This document shows, piece after piece, positions 28,817 to 40,073 of a stretch of 64,000 nt of DNA. The notes beneath the pieces were generated by a model, which did no database searches, was not told where the DNA came from, and saw nothing but the letters and a program-made list of their open reading frames with translations. Position 1 is the stretch's first letter; the number at the start of each line of letters is the position of its first letter. The stretch covers positions 749,001 through 813,000 of the forward strand of contig NZ_CP088273.1 in assembly GCF_020731415.2 (NCBI RefSeq), in the 5' to 3' direction. This stretch comes from Phyllobacterium sp. T1293 (lineage in GTDB: Bacteria; Pseudomonadota; Alphaproteobacteria; Rhizobiales; Rhizobiaceae). Made by a program: the position numbers and the translations under genes.

Positions 28817-28851
28817 AAAAGCCGCCCCGAGAAATCCGGGCGGCTTTTTTT
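28817..28851 (+). terminator. Rho-independent terminator after rpsD
   Basis: AAAAGCCGCCC, loop, GGGCGGCTTTTTTT, 17 bp after the stop. Confidence 0.93.
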
Positions 28852-28875
28852 GTCTCTTATCTTGCCGGAGCGCGT

Positions 28876-29805
28876 ATGACCGATCTTCAGGATGTCGTCG
28901 ACAGTGTCTATCAGGATCTTGCCAGCCGTATCGGCGAGGGCAAGCTGGCTGATTATATTCCCGAACTTGCCACGGTTGATCCGAAGCAGTTCGGACTGGC
29001 GCTTTGCACCGTCGATGGTCAGGTGCATACAGCCGGTGACGCCGACACATCATTCTCCATCCAGAGCATTTCCAAGGTTTTCACCCTGACGCTGGCGCTC
29101 GGCAAGATCGGCGACGGGTTGTGGAAGCGTGTCGGGCGCGAGCCTTCTGGCAATGCGTTTAATTCGATTGTTCAGCTCGAACAGGAGAAGGGCAAGCCGC
29201 GCAATCCCTTCATCAATGCGGGGGCAATTGCTGTCGCCGATGTGGTACTGGCCGGGCATCTGCCGAAAGAGGCAATCGGCGAGATCGTTCAGTTCATCCG
29301 GCATCTTGCCGATGATGAGACCATTGCCATTGATCACAATGTGGCACGATCTGAAACCAATACTGGCTACAGGAATGTGGCGCTTGCCAATTTCATGCGG
29401 TCCTTTGGCAATCTCAATCATCCGGCCGAACATGTGCTTGGCGTTTATTTTCACCATTGCGCCATTGCCATGTCCTGCCGGCAACTGGCCCATGCGGGGC
29501 TTTATCTGGCCTCCGCAGGCCGTAATCCGCTCAGTGGCGGCAGTGTGGTGTCCTCAAGCCGGGCACGGCGTATCAACGCACTGATGCTGATGTGCGGGCA
29601 TTATGATGGCTCGGGCGATTTTGCCTATCGGGTTGGTCTGCCGGGGAAAAGCGGTGTTGGCGGGGGTATTCTGGCGATCGCACCGGGCAGGGCCTCCATT
29701 GCCGCGTGGTCGCCGGGGCTGAATGAGAATGGCAATTCGCTGCTCGGTTCTGCCGCCTTGGAGCTTCTGGCGCAACGGACGGGCTGGTCGGTGTTCGGGC
29801 AGTAG
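28876..29805 (+). CDS. glsA: Glutaminase
   Basis: 309 residues of the serine-dependent beta-lactamase-like glutaminase family. SxxK catalytic motif SISK is at 64-67; [22 protein letters not shown] and the [11 protein letters not shown] region are all present. It releases ammonia from glutamine and can feed acid resistance or nitrogen metabolism. ATG 28876 lies only 25 bp after the rpsD terminator. Repeats follow the stop. Confidence 0.94.
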   Translation: MTDLQDVVDSVYQDLASRIGEGKLADYIPELATVDPKQFGLALCTVDGQVHTAGDADTSFSIQSISKVFTLTLALGKIGDGLWKRVGREPSGNAFNSIVQLEQEKGKPRNPFINAGAIAVADVVLAGHLPKEAIGEIVQFIRHLADDETIAIDHNVARSETNTGYRNVALANFMRSFGNLNHPAEHVLGVYFHHCAIAMSCRQLAHAGLYLASAGRNPLSGGSVVSSSRARRINALMLMCGHYDGSGDFAYRVGLPGKSGVGGGILAIAPGRASIAAWSPGLNENGNSLLGSAALELLAQRTGWSVFGQ

Positions 29806-29824
29806 TTTTGTTTGCAGGACCATC

Positions 29825-30125
29825 ATGCGTGGTTCGACAGGCTCACCATGAGGGAGAGGGGTGGGCTGCAAAGATAATCGCAACGTTGCAAACTGTGGCT
29901 CCCCGTCATTACCCCAACTCCGTCATCCTCGGGCTTGACCCGAGGACCCATAATTTAAAAGCGCAGAACATATAAGTTCGTTTGATCTCCTTGGTCGTGG
30001 GTCCTCGGGTCAAGCCCGAGGATGACGGAGGAGGTGGAGTGTGGAGAGTCAAGTTCTGCAACGTTGCGATTATCTTTGCAGCCCACCCCTCTCCCTCATG
30101 GTGAGCTTGTCGAACCACGAGCAAT
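29825..30125. repeat. Family A repeat split by a family B element
   Basis: Left arm GTGGTTCGACAGGCTCACCA; right part GTCAAGTTCTGCAACGTTGC then CTCATGGTGAGCTTGTCGAA. The two parts together match an uninterrupted copy at 47202-47384 except for the inserted B element. Confidence 0.85.
29919..30031. repeat. Repeat family B, long form
   Basis: CCGTCATCCTCGGG ends in inverted order enclose a conserved centre (GGACCCATA, TTAAAAGC, GAACAT, CGTGGGTCC). The same long form occurs at 37192-37300. Confidence 0.92.
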
Positions 30126-30247
30126 GTTGATGCAAATTTTAAGTTTACTGAAACAAAGGTGAATTCAAACTTTAGGATTGGCACAAAACGAAACACTGCT
30201 TGCGTTGGAGCTTGCACCGGGGCAATGAAAGCGCCAGAGGTGAGAAG

Positions 30248-31111
30248 ATGACCATTCATGATCAGGATCTGGCGGATGCGGCGGGTTGCCACCCGATGTT
30301 TCTCGGGGTGCCGTCCAATGTCGAATTCAACAAGCTGCGCAAGCGGCTTTTGCGCAATACGCGTCAGGCGCTGGATGATTTCGGCATGGTCAGGCCGGGC
30401 GAGCGCTGGTTGATCGGACTGTCAGGCGGCAAGGACTCTTATGCCCTGCTGGCATTGCTGCTGGACCTGAAATGGCGCGGTATGCTGCCGGTGGACCTGC
30501 TCGCCTGTAATCTTGATCAGGGGCAGCCGAATTTCCCCAAACATATCCTGCCGGAGTTCCTTAAAAAGAACGGCATCGAGCACCGGATTGAATATAAGGA
30601 CACCTATTCCATTGTCACCGACAAGGTGCAGGAAAACCAGACCTATTGCTCGCTCTGTTCGCGGCTGCGGCGGGGTCATCTTTACCGCGTGGCGCGCGAA
30701 GAGGGCTGTTCGGCGCTGGTGCTTGGCCATCACCGCGAGGATATTCTCGAAACCTTTTTCATGAACCTCTTTCATGGCGGCAGGCTCGCCGCAATGCCGC
30801 CAAAGCTGCTCAATGATGAGGGCGATGTGATGGTGCTGCGGCCTTTAAGCTATTGCGCCGAGGATGATCTGGAAAAGTTCGCCGCCGCCATGCAGTTTCC
30901 GATCATTCCCTGCGACCTCTGCGGCAGTCAGGACGGCCTGCAGCGCAATATGATGAAGGCAATGCTGACCGATATTGAAAAGCGTATGCCGGGCCGCAAG
31001 GAAATCATGATCCGGGCGCTGGCCAACACCCGCCCGAGCCATCTCCTTGACCGCAACATCTTTGATTTTGCCGGTCTTGTCACAAGTGGAGCAGAAGCCA
31101 GTGCTGTTTAA
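30248..31111 (+). CDS. ttcA: tRNA 2-thiocytidine synthesis protein TtcA
   Basis: 287 residues. The PP-loop SGGKDS is at 59-64 and cysteines C134xxC137 (CSLC) hold the iron-sulfur cluster; a second pair, CDLC, comes later. It thiolates C32 of tRNAs. The start ATG 30248 follows AGAGGTGAG. Its last codons overlap the start of the IMPase-family gene, so the two are translated in concert. Confidence 0.94.
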   Translation: MTIHDQDLADAAGCHPMFLGVPSNVEFNKLRKRLLRNTRQALDDFGMVRPGERWLIGLSGGKDSYALLALLLDLKWRGMLPVDLLACNLDQGQPNFPKHILPEFLKKNGIEHRIEYKDTYSIVTDKVQENQTYCSLCSRLRRGHLYRVAREEGCSALVLGHHREDILETFFMNLFHGGRLAAMPPKLLNDEGDVMVLRPLSYCAEDDLEKFAAAMQFPIIPCDLCGSQDGLQRNMMKAMLTDIEKRMPGRKEIMIRALANTRPSHLLDRNIFDFAGLVTSGAEASAV

Positions 31112-31928
31112 TGATCAGGATATTGATTGGTTGAGTGATCTGCTCAGTGCAGTTGCGCTTCAGGAGATCATGCCGCGCTTTCGCCAGCTTGGCACAGCCG
31201 ATATCAAGCAGAAGACATCAGCGCTTGATCTGGTGACAGAAGCCGATACCAGTGCAGAGCGCGTGATCACGGCGCGTCTGCGCGAGCGCTACCCCGATGC
31301 ATTTGTACTCGGCGAGGAAGCCTGTGAGCTTGACGCATCGTTGCTCGGCAAGCTGAAAGACGCGCCATTGGCCTTCATCATTGATCCCGTTGATGGCACT
31401 TATAATTTTGCCACCGGTGTTCCGCTTTTCGGTGTGATGCTGGCCGTTGTGGTCAATGGCGAAACGGTGGCCGGGATTATTCATGATCCTGTCGGCAAGG
31501 ACTGGATCATCGGCGTCAAAGGCGCTGGTAGCCATATTCGCTCGGCTTTTGATGTCAGGCACAAAGTGTCTGTATCACCACCGGCGGCGGTCAATGAAAT
31601 GCTGGGCGCGATTTCCTGGCAATTCCTCAGCGATCCCTTGCGTTCAACGCTGGCGCGCAACCATGCCAAGTGCAAGGCGTCATTCGGCTTCCGCTGCGCG
31701 GCGCATGAATACCGTTTGATCGCATCGGGAAATGCACATTTTGCCATCTTTAACAAGCTGATGCCTTGGGATCACCTTGCCGGTGTGCTTATCCATCAGG
31801 AAGCGGGCGGCTATGCGGCCCGCTTTGATGGTTCTGCCTATCTGCCCAAGCATCTGGATGGCGGCTTGCTGATCGCGCCTGACAAGGCGAATTGGCAGGA
31901 TTTGCGTGAGATACTCTGGCAGGCGTAA
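31101..31928 (+). CDS. Inositol monophosphatase-family phosphatase
   Basis: 275 residues. The metal-binding motifs are [21 protein letters not shown] (DPxDGT) and WDHLAG, all intact. Family members act on inositol phosphates, 3'-phosphoadenosine 5'-phosphate, histidinol phosphate or fructose bisphosphate; the substrate is not clear here. I chose GTG 31101, inside the last codons of ttcA, because no ATG fits; other upstream starts would overlap ttcA more deeply. Confidence 0.87.
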   Translation: MLFNDQDIDWLSDLLSAVALQEIMPRFRQLGTADIKQKTSALDLVTEADTSAERVITARLRERYPDAFVLGEEACELDASLLGKLKDAPLAFIIDPVDGTYNFATGVPLFGVMLAVVVNGETVAGIIHDPVGKDWIIGVKGAGSHIRSAFDVRHKVSVSPPAAVNEMLGAISWQFLSDPLRSTLARNHAKCKASFGFRCAAHEYRLIASGNAHFAIFNKLMPWDHLAGVLIHQEAGGYAARFDGSAYLPKHLDGGLLIAPDKANWQDLREILWQA

Positions 31929-31937
31929 TCCGCAGGT

Positions 31938-33185
31938 TTAAACCCGCGGATTATGTGGATGGAACAGCTTGCCCTTTTCGGCAATCAGCACAAAGATCAG
32001 ACCGATCACCGAAACCACGAAGAAGCCCATGACCAGCGGCAAGGTCGTCCCGTCAAAGGACTGGCCGATGAGTGCGCCGATAGCACCGCCGCCCGCCGTA
32101 CCCATGAATCCGAGCACGGATGACGCTGTACCGGCTACATGGCCGAGCGGCTCCATTGCCAGTGCGTTGAAGTTCGAGCCGATCCAGCCGAACTGGAACA
32201 TTGCCAGCGCAAAGAGCACGAGATAGAGCGGGAAGGGCGTCGGATGCGGTCCGAATATCGTCAGCAGCACCCAGATCGTGCTGATGGTCAGGAAGCCGAG
32301 CAGTGCGCCGTGGGAAAGACGGCGCATACCAAAGCGGCCAACAAGGCGTGAATTCATGAAGGATGAAAACGCCATGGTGATCGCGACGGACGCAAATGCC
32401 ACCGGGAACCAGATGCCAAGCTCATAGATGCCGATATAGATCTGCTGGGCCGAATTGATGAAGCCGAAGAGCGCCCCGAACAGGAACGCGCTTGCGAGCG
32501 TATAGCAAAGCGCCACGCGATTGGTCAGCACGATCTTAAAACCTTGAGCAACCGATTTCAGCGTGAACGGGCGCTGGTCCGCCGGATCAAAGGTTTCGGG
32601 CAGGCGGATATACATCCAGAGCGTGACGGCAGCGGCAATGACAGCCATGAAAATAAAGATCAGGTGCCAGTCGCCAAAGATCATGACGGCCTGACCCGTG
32701 CCCGGCGCGATAACCGGAACGATCATGAACACCATCATGATCAGCGACATGACTTCAGCCATCTGACGGCCACCATAAACGTCGCGGACGATGGAAACGG
32801 TGATAACGCGCGTTGCTGCCGAACCAATGCCCTGAATCAGCCGGAAGAACAGGAGCGAGGCGAAGCTTGGCACAAAGGCGGCGCTGGTGGCCGCAATGAC
32901 ATAGACAGCCAGACCGAACAGCAGCGGCTTGCGGCGGCCGAAACGATCGGAGATCGGCCCGTAAAACAATTGTGATATGGAGAAACCGAGCAGATAGGCC
33001 GAGATCACATATTGCCTGTGGTTTTCGTTCGTCACCCCGAGGCTCGCGCCGATCTGCTGTAAACCGGGCAGCATGATATCGATTGCCAGCGCGTTGATCG
33101 CCATGAGCATGGCCATCATCCCGATAAATTCGACTTTCCCCATCCCCATCAGGCGCGGCGCCGATGCTTGTGTAGTGCTATCCAT
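31938..33185 (-). CDS. Bcr/CflA-type MFS multidrug efflux transporter
   Basis: 415 residues with about 12 membrane segments. The A-like motif GPISDRFGRRKPLLFG follows TM2, and IQGIGSAATRVITVSIVRDVYGGRQ matches the Bcr/CflA subfamily, which exports drugs such as bicyclomycin and chloramphenicol by proton antiport. Substrate not predictable. It is convergent with the IMPase gene and follows grxD on the same strand. Confidence 0.9.
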   Translation of the reverse strand: MDSTTQASAPRLMGMGKVEFIGMMAMLMAINALAIDIMLPGLQQIGASLGVTNENHRQYVISAYLLGFSISQLFYGPISDRFGRRKPLLFGLAVYVIAATSAAFVPSFASLLFFRLIQGIGSAATRVITVSIVRDVYGGRQMAEVMSLIMMVFMIVPVIAPGTGQAVMIFGDWHLIFIFMAVIAAAVTLWMYIRLPETFDPADQRPFTLKSVAQGFKIVLTNRVALCYTLASAFLFGALFGFINSAQQIYIGIYELGIWFPVAFASVAITMAFSSFMNSRLVGRFGMRRLSHGALLGFLTISTIWVLLTIFGPHPTPFPLYLVLFALAMFQFGWIGSNFNALAMEPLGHVAGTASSVLGFMGTAGGGAIGALIGQSFDGTTLPLVMGFFVVSVIGLIFVLIAEKGKLFHPHNPRV

Positions 33186-33209
33186 TATGAGACCTGCAAA
33201 AACAAAGAC

Positions 33210-33236
33210 AAAGGCGTCGGAGGGCCCGACGCCTTG
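33210..33236 (-). terminator. Rho-independent terminator of grxD
   Basis: AAGGCGTCGG, loop, CCGACGCCTT. On the reverse strand a T-rich run (TTTGTCTTTGTTTTT) follows, so it acts on transcripts coming from grxD. Confidence 0.8.
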
Positions 33237-33302
33237 AGAAAAAGATTCCGGATTTCCCCGGAACCAATTGAAATTATAGCGTTAGAGCAAGCTTTGCTCT
33301 GA

Positions 33303-33635
33303 TCAGGCGGCCTTTGTGGCGACGCCCTTTTCGCTGAGCAGGGTCTGTAATTCGCCTGCCTGGAACATTTCGCGGATGATGTCGCAACCGCCGACGAACT
33401 CGCCCTTCACGTAAAGTTGCGGAATGGTCGGCCAGTTAGAGTAATCCTTGATACCCTGACGCAGCTCATTTGATGTAAGGATATTCACACCCTTATAATC
33501 CACGCCGATGTAATCAAGGATCTGCACGACCTGCCCGGAAAAGCCACACTGCGGAAAGCCCGGAGTACCCTTCATGAACAGGACAACGTCGTTGCTCTTG
33601 ACCTCATTGTCGATAAATTCGTTGATACCGCTCAT
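33303..33635 (-). CDS. grxD: Monothiol glutaredoxin (Grx4/GrxD type)
   Basis: 110 residues. Active site CGFS (Cys 30) in [14 protein letters not shown], and [19 protein letters not shown]. With BolA it forms an iron-sulfur carrier pair. I chose ATG 33635, which has AAAGG about 10 bases upstream, not the six-codon longer frame. In related genomes bolA and grxD are adjacent; here a gene on the other strand separates them. Confidence 0.95.
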   Translation of the reverse strand: MSGINEFIDNEVKSNDVVLFMKGTPGFPQCGFSGQVVQILDYIGVDYKGVNILTSNELRQGIKDYSNWPTIPQLYVKGEFVGGCDIIREMFQAGELQTLLSEKGVATKAA

Positions 33636-33743
33636 TTCGGGCAAACCTTTCATACCAATGCACGACGAATCGTCATCATTGGTCCAAATTGATCTCTTCT
33701 AAACAAATAGCGCTTCAATTCTGGCAAAACAAGGCTGGTCATT

Positions 33744-34556
33744 GTGTCATCTCGTAGCATTATCGCGATCAGTATCGTTGTTTTGGTCATTATCGTCGGC
33801 ATTTTCTGGTTTATGCGACCTCCACCGCCCCCTAAACCTGCGCCCAATCCGCCAATCAATATCTCCGACGGCGATCTGCCCGATATCTGCCGGAAGATGA
33901 CATTCGAGGGGGTCGACTCCATCGTGTGCGAGATTGATCTGCGCACCCACCGGATCGATCTTGCGAGGGCGAATGCCGATGGTGAGGCCTATGGCTCGCT
34001 CAAGGCGTTCATGGAATCCCGCCCGCAGGATGTCAGGCCGATCCTCGCCATGAATGCCGGCATGTATGAGGAAGACCTTTCGCCCGTTGGCCTTTATGTG
34101 GAGGAGGGCAACCAGACGTCGGAACTGGAAACCAATGACGGCGAAGGCAATTTTTTCCTGAAGCCGAACGGGGTTTTCTTTATCGGAAAGAACGGAACGC
34201 CCGGTATTCTTGAAACGGGCGCTTTTGCGGCTGCCGCGCCCGATGTGCGCATCGCAACGCAATCGGGGCCGATGCTTGTTATCAACGGACAGGTCCATCC
34301 GCGCTTTGAGCCGAACGGCACGTCACGTCTGATCCGCAATGGTGTCGGCATTCGTGATGCGAACACTGTTGTGCTGGCGATATCGATCGAGCCAGTCAGT
34401 TTGGGGAGTTTTGCCCGCCTGTTCAAGGACGGGCTTGGCTGTGCCAATGCGCTGTTTTTCGATGGCACGATCTCGTCATTGGCCAATGATCGCAAAACGC
34501 TGGTTGGCGGCACCGACCCCGTGGGGCCGATTATCGCCGTATTCGGGAAGAAGTAG
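33744..34556 (+). CDS. Phosphodiester glycosidase-family (DUF2233) protein, membrane-anchored
   Basis: 270 residues. One N-terminal membrane anchor (about 6-24), then a Pro-rich stretch (PPPPPKPAPNPP), then the DUF2233/NAGPA-like domain with ILAMNAGMY, SPVGLYVEEG, NGVFFI and ALFFDGTISSL. Relatives remove terminal sugars from phosphodiesters; a periplasmic envelope role is inferred. The start is GTG 33744, as no ATG is available. It lies on the opposite strand between bolA and grxD. Confidence 0.85.
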   Translation: MSSRSIIAISIVVLVIIVGIFWFMRPPPPPKPAPNPPINISDGDLPDICRKMTFEGVDSIVCEIDLRTHRIDLARANADGEAYGSLKAFMESRPQDVRPILAMNAGMYEEDLSPVGLYVEEGNQTSELETNDGEGNFFLKPNGVFFIGKNGTPGILETGAFAAAAPDVRIATQSGPMLVINGQVHPRFEPNGTSRLIRNGVGIRDANTVVLAISIEPVSLGSFARLFKDGLGCANALFFDGTISSLANDRKTLVGGTDPVGPIIAVFGKK

Positions 34557-34558
34557 GA

Positions 34559-34792
34559 TTATTCGGGAGCGCTGGTCTGCAGGGCGAGGGCGTGCAGCAC
34601 CCCGCCCATATTGCCCTTCAAGGCATCATAGACCATCTGGTGCTGCTGAACGCGCGACTTGCCGCGAAAGCTCTCGGCGACGACTTCCGCTGCATAATGA
34701 TCACCATCACCGGCAAGATCGCGAATGGTCACTTGTGCGTCAGGAATGGCGTCCTTGATCATTTTCTCGATGTCGTGCGCGTCCATAGCCAT
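34559..34792 (-). CDS. bolA: BolA-family protein
   Basis: 77 residues. The KH-like BolA fold is shown by the start MDAHDIEKMIKDAIPDAQVTI and by FRGKSRVQQHQMVYDAL, which includes the conserved RVxxHRxVxxAL-type motif. BolA works with monothiol glutaredoxins in iron-sulfur cluster handling. It follows purL by 25 bp on the same strand, the usual Rhizobiales arrangement, and its end is 2 bp from the convergent DUF2233 gene. Confidence 0.92.
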   Translation of the reverse strand: MAMDAHDIEKMIKDAIPDAQVTIRDLAGDGDHYAAEVVAESFRGKSRVQQHQMVYDALKGNMGGVLHALALQTSAPE

Positions 34793-34817
34793 ATTCTGTC
34801 TCCCAATCTTCTCGCGA

Positions 34818-37049
<2,232 letters not shown>

Positions 37050-37191
37050 CGGTAATACCAATTCCATTGCGCTTTTCTTGGGTTCTCTTAGAGCAATTTG
37101 TGCGGGGAATACACCGTCAAACGCGGAAAAAATGTCGCTTGCCGCGTTTCTTCAACAGCTGGGGTGATATTCGGATCATCACTCCACCTTT

Positions 37192-37300
37192 CTCCGTCAT
37201 CCTCGGGCTTGACCCGAGGACCCATATCTTAAAAGCACTGAACATTCAGATGATTTCATCCTCTTAGCCGTGGGTCCTCGGGTCAAGCCCGAGGATGACC
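37192..37300. repeat. Repeat family B, long form, second copy
   Basis: CCGTCATCCTCGGG ends, with the same centre as at 29919-30031 (GGACCCATA, TTAAAAGC, GAACAT, CGTGGGTCC). Confidence 0.92.
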
Positions 37301-37302
37301 GA

Positions 37303-37415
37303 GAGAGCTGCCCGAGGACGACGAAGAGAGGTGCCCGAGGACGACGGAGAGAGATTTTCCAGGATAACGAAGAGGCGCGTCTGGGATAACGAAGAGAGAT
37401 ATCCACGATGACGGA
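37303..37415. repeat. Tandem array of 22-23 bp units grown from a repeat B arm
   Basis: Five units start at 37303, 37326, 37349, 37372 and 37394. Each begins GAGAG or GAGGC and ends GA(C/T)(G/A)ACG(G/A)A. The first two are nearly identical and the later three have drifted. The unit end resembles the B arm (CCCGAGGATGACGGA). Confidence 0.85.
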
Positions 37416-37444
37416 GAAGGGTGGATTAGGCTGTTTGAGCCAGC

Positions 37445-38866
37445 TCACGAATAACTGTCATAGCTCGCATTGTCGGTTTCCATGAGCCTGCGCAGGATTG
37501 TCAGCCCGCTGGCGACTTCCTGTTTTGTGCCGGGAACGGAATAGCCAAACCGCACGCGGTGAAACGTTTTTTCCGTCCGGCCTGCTTTGAACTCATCCTC
37601 ATCATCAATCAGCACGCCCTCGTTGAGCGCGGCGCTCTTGAAGGTTGCGGAAAGCCATGGCTCGGGTAGTTTGACCCAGATGAAGGGGGAATAGGGGTGT
37701 GAGTTGAACTCAAAGCCGCTGAAGATCGACCGTGCCAGTGATTCCCGCTCGGATGTTTCCTCCCGCACCTTGATGCGAATGGCGTCCGCCTCGCCTGAAT
37801 TGACCAGTTGCGCGCCAAGTTCCGCCATGAGAAAAGGCATACCACCCGTTACCATCTTGTGGGCGGTGACGACGCGCGAAGCCAGATGCGGCGGGCAGGC
37901 AACCCAGCCACCGCGCACGCCTGCGGTCACGGATTTGGACAGGCCACCAATGTGGAAAGTGCGCTCAGGGGCAAGTTCCGCAAGCTTGACGTGATCAAGG
38001 CCGACGAGCGAACCATAAATCTCGTCCTCGATGATCCAGACATTGTAACGGCGGGCTGTCTCAACGATGGCGCGCCTATGATCCTCCGGCATGGTGGTGG
38101 CGGTCGGGTTTTGCAGCGATGGCATCAGGAACACCAGTTTCGGGTGCTGTTGCGCGCAAAGTCGCTCAAAATCATCAGGCGTGGCGCTGCCATCTTCCGT
38201 ATTGATGATGATGCTGCGCCGGCCCATCAAATTGGCGCTGCGCGCGGCGGAACAATAGCTCAAATCTTCAAAGGCAATACGGTCGCCCGGAACCGTGACG
38301 GCGGCAATAATCGCCAGAATGGCGGAATGGGCGCCAAGGGTCGGCACGATGGATGATACGTCGGGCCGCCATTCGGATGAACCGAGCCAGCGGCTGCCTG
38401 CCAATTGCCATGACGGGGGCAGGGTGCGGGAGTAGCTGGCAATTTCAGCGGGGTAGTTTTTGGTAATATCCTGCAGAAAGCGGTCCATGATCACCGACTG
38501 GCCCACATCAATGGCGGCAGTGCTGTCGAGACGGATATTGCCCGGCGGGATAATGTGGGCGCGCGTGCCGCCGAACGGCTGCGAATTCTGGGCCGTCGGG
38601 AGTTCGATCAGCTTGGCTTCCCGGTGATCAATCACATAGGTGCCGCGACCGACTTCGCCGCTGACTAGGCCGCGCTCGCGGATGAGATTGTACGCGCGAC
38701 CAACTGTACCAATTGTCACCCCAATATCGAAGGCCAGGTTGCGCTGCGGTGGCAATTTCGTGCCTGGCGCAAGCACACCATCGGCAATATCCGATTCAAT
38801 CCGCTCCGCAAGCTGCAGATAAAGCGGGCCTTTGCCGTGTTTCAGTTCTGGAAGCCAATTTGTCAT
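37445..38866 (-). CDS. MocR-type GntR/aminotransferase transcriptional regulator
   Basis: 473 residues. The N-terminal GntR winged helix (about 1-75; ERIESDIADGVLAPGTKLPPQRNLA) is fused to a fold-type I aminotransferase domain. The PLP-binding lysine is in HIGGLSKSVTAGVRGGW. MocR proteins use PLP to sense an amine or vitamin and regulate neighbouring genes. It is divergent from two DUF1127 genes; the 93 bp between may hold its operator. The effector is unknown. Confidence 0.92.
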   Translation of the reverse strand: MTNWLPELKHGKGPLYLQLAERIESDIADGVLAPGTKLPPQRNLAFDIGVTIGTVGRAYNLIRERGLVSGEVGRGTYVIDHREAKLIELPTAQNSQPFGGTRAHIIPPGNIRLDSTAAIDVGQSVIMDRFLQDITKNYPAEIASYSRTLPPSWQLAGSRWLGSSEWRPDVSSIVPTLGAHSAILAIIAAVTVPGDRIAFEDLSYCSAARSANLMGRRSIIINTEDGSATPDDFERLCAQQHPKLVFLMPSLQNPTATTMPEDHRRAIVETARRYNVWIIEDEIYGSLVGLDHVKLAELAPERTFHIGGLSKSVTAGVRGGWVACPPHLASRVVTAHKMVTGGMPFLMAELGAQLVNSGEADAIRIKVREETSERESLARSIFSGFEFNSHPYSPFIWVKLPEPWLSATFKSAALNEGVLIDDEDEFKAGRTEKTFHRVRFGYSVPGTKQEVASGLTILRRLMETDNASYDSYS

Positions 38867-38959
38867 GGTGACAATTATGTATATTGCGATTCCAATTGAG
38901 TCAATCCATTAGATCTAACGATACAATTCGAGTCATTTCGGCTTGGTAGGATGGAGATT

Positions 38960-39205
38960 ATGAGTACAATTGATGCAATCGAAAGAAAATGTGCGAGTTC
39001 AAGAGGCGTAAAAGCGGTCTTTTTGCCAAAACTGCCCCATGACAGGGTGACAATACTGCGCCGCATTGTTGCGTGGATGAGCAAGGCAGCCGTTAAGCGC
39101 CGCACCCGTATTGAACTGCGCGAACTGACAAAGGATCAGCTGAAGGATATCGGCATGACGCCATCACAGGCGTGGCATGAATCCAAACGGTTTTTCTGGG
39201 ATTGA
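38960..39205 (+). CDS. DUF1127 (YjiS-like) small protein, first paralogue
   Basis: 81 residues. The C-terminal half RRTRIELRELTKDQLKDIGMTPSQAWHE is the Arg-rich DUF1127 domain. Such proteins are known in alphaproteobacteria for roles in phosphate, carbon and RNA-linked regulation, but their action is not settled. I favour ATG 38960 (AGGA 8 bases upstream) over ATG 38951. Divergent from the MocR gene. Confidence 0.82.
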   Translation: MSTIDAIERKCASSRGVKAVFLPKLPHDRVTILRRIVAWMSKAAVKRRTRIELRELTKDQLKDIGMTPSQAWHESKRFFWD

Positions 39206-39361
39206 TTGTCCTCTGCTCAATCGGCAAAATTGCCGATTGTTGCGCGGCGAATGCTGTTTAGGCATTAATCAGAATAGCTGATACCTGCGCTCAGTAATAT
39301 TGAATGAATTTTTTGTGATTTACATATATATTACATATTCAACCGTTTTAGGGAGGCGCAT

Positions 39362-39583
39362 ATGGGTACGACTTTTGTAGAACCTAACCAGCCTGCTATC
39401 CGGGGCCTGACCTATGCCTCACAGCCCGACTTCCTGTCGCAATTTGCCGGATGGGTGGAAAGCGCGCTGATGAAACGGCGCACGCGACTGCAACTTGGCA
39501 GGTTGAGCGATGAGGGGCTCAAAGACCTTGCTTTGACCCGCGATCATGTCGAGGCCGATCTCGATCGCTATTTGTCCGCTTGA
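39362..39583 (+). CDS. DUF1127 small protein, second paralogue
   Basis: 73 residues. KRRTRLQLGRLSDEGLKDLALTRDHVEADL is the DUF1127 domain; the N-terminus differs from the first paralogue. GGGAGGCGC lies just before ATG 39362. Two adjacent paralogues beside a MocR regulator suggest that they are its targets (inference). An AT-rich promoter zone precedes it. Confidence 0.85.
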   Translation: MGTTFVEPNQPAIRGLTYASQPDFLSQFAGWVESALMKRRTRLQLGRLSDEGLKDLALTRDHVEADLDRYLSA

Positions 39584-39630
39584 GGTTTGAAAGCCGGTGC
39601 GGATCGCACCGGCCTCCTGTTTGTAATCGA

Positions 39631-40047
39631 TCAGCCGCGCGCGGTGCAGGATGGCGTTCCTGCAGCCCAGCGCTGTACGTCTGACGAGATGCGATTTCCC
39701 ATTGAATGGCCCATCAGCGGTCCAAAGGCTTCAACCTTGGCCGGGTTGCCCTCCGCGTGAACGACGAGCAGCGGGCGAGCGCCGGGATTACCAGCCGGGA
39801 CCACCAGAATGCGCGGACGTCCCGAATAGGAATTCAGTTCCGGTGCCAGATGATAGGGCTTGAAGGCCGAATCCTTTGATTTGAACCAGCAGGTATTGGC
39901 GGCCAGCGCCACCCGTTCCATGGTGGCAAGGGCAGCCTTGTCAGAGCCAAAAGCCAGGGAACCAGGCCCCGGCTTGCTTGGCGATTGGCATCCGGCGAGT
40001 GCCACGAGCGAAATCATCATGGCCATGCCAATCGTCTTCATATGCAT
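39631..40047 (-). CDS. Small lipoprotein of unknown function
   Basis: 138 residues. The signal peptide ends in LAGC (Cys 20 from ATG 40047), predicting a lipoprotein. The mature part has SLAFGSDKAALATMERVALAANTCWF and a final cysteine (GTPSCTARG), which may form a disulfide. I do not recognise the family. GGAG lies 8 bases before ATG 40047; a second ATG two codons later is also possible. Same strand as the GST gene, 26 bp downstream of it. Confidence 0.72.
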   Translation of the reverse strand: MHMKTIGMAMMISLVALAGCQSPSKPGPGSLAFGSDKAALATMERVALAANTCWFKSKDSAFKPYHLAPELNSYSGRPRILVVPAGNPGARPLLVVHAEGNPAKVEAFGPLMGHSMGNRISSDVQRWAAGTPSCTARG

Positions 40048-40073
40048 CCAGCTATCTCCAATGAATTTACGGT

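Larger units (their letters stand above)
29806..30247. other. glsA-ttcA intergenic region: repeat B nested in repeat A
   Basis: 442 bp. Repeat A left arm 29825-29860, repeat B 29919-30031, repeat A core and right arm 30047-30125. The remaining 120 bp hold the ttcA promoter. Confidence 0.7.
37050..37444. other. purL upstream region with repeat B and its tandem array
   Basis: 395 bp. The 140 bp next to purL hold its promoter. The rest is repeat B (37192-37300) and the array 37303-37415. No ORF. Confidence 0.6.

Noticed and set aside
37303..37415. 22-23 bp units considered as a CRISPR array
   Set aside because: There are no unique spacers between the units and they clearly derive from a repeat B arm.
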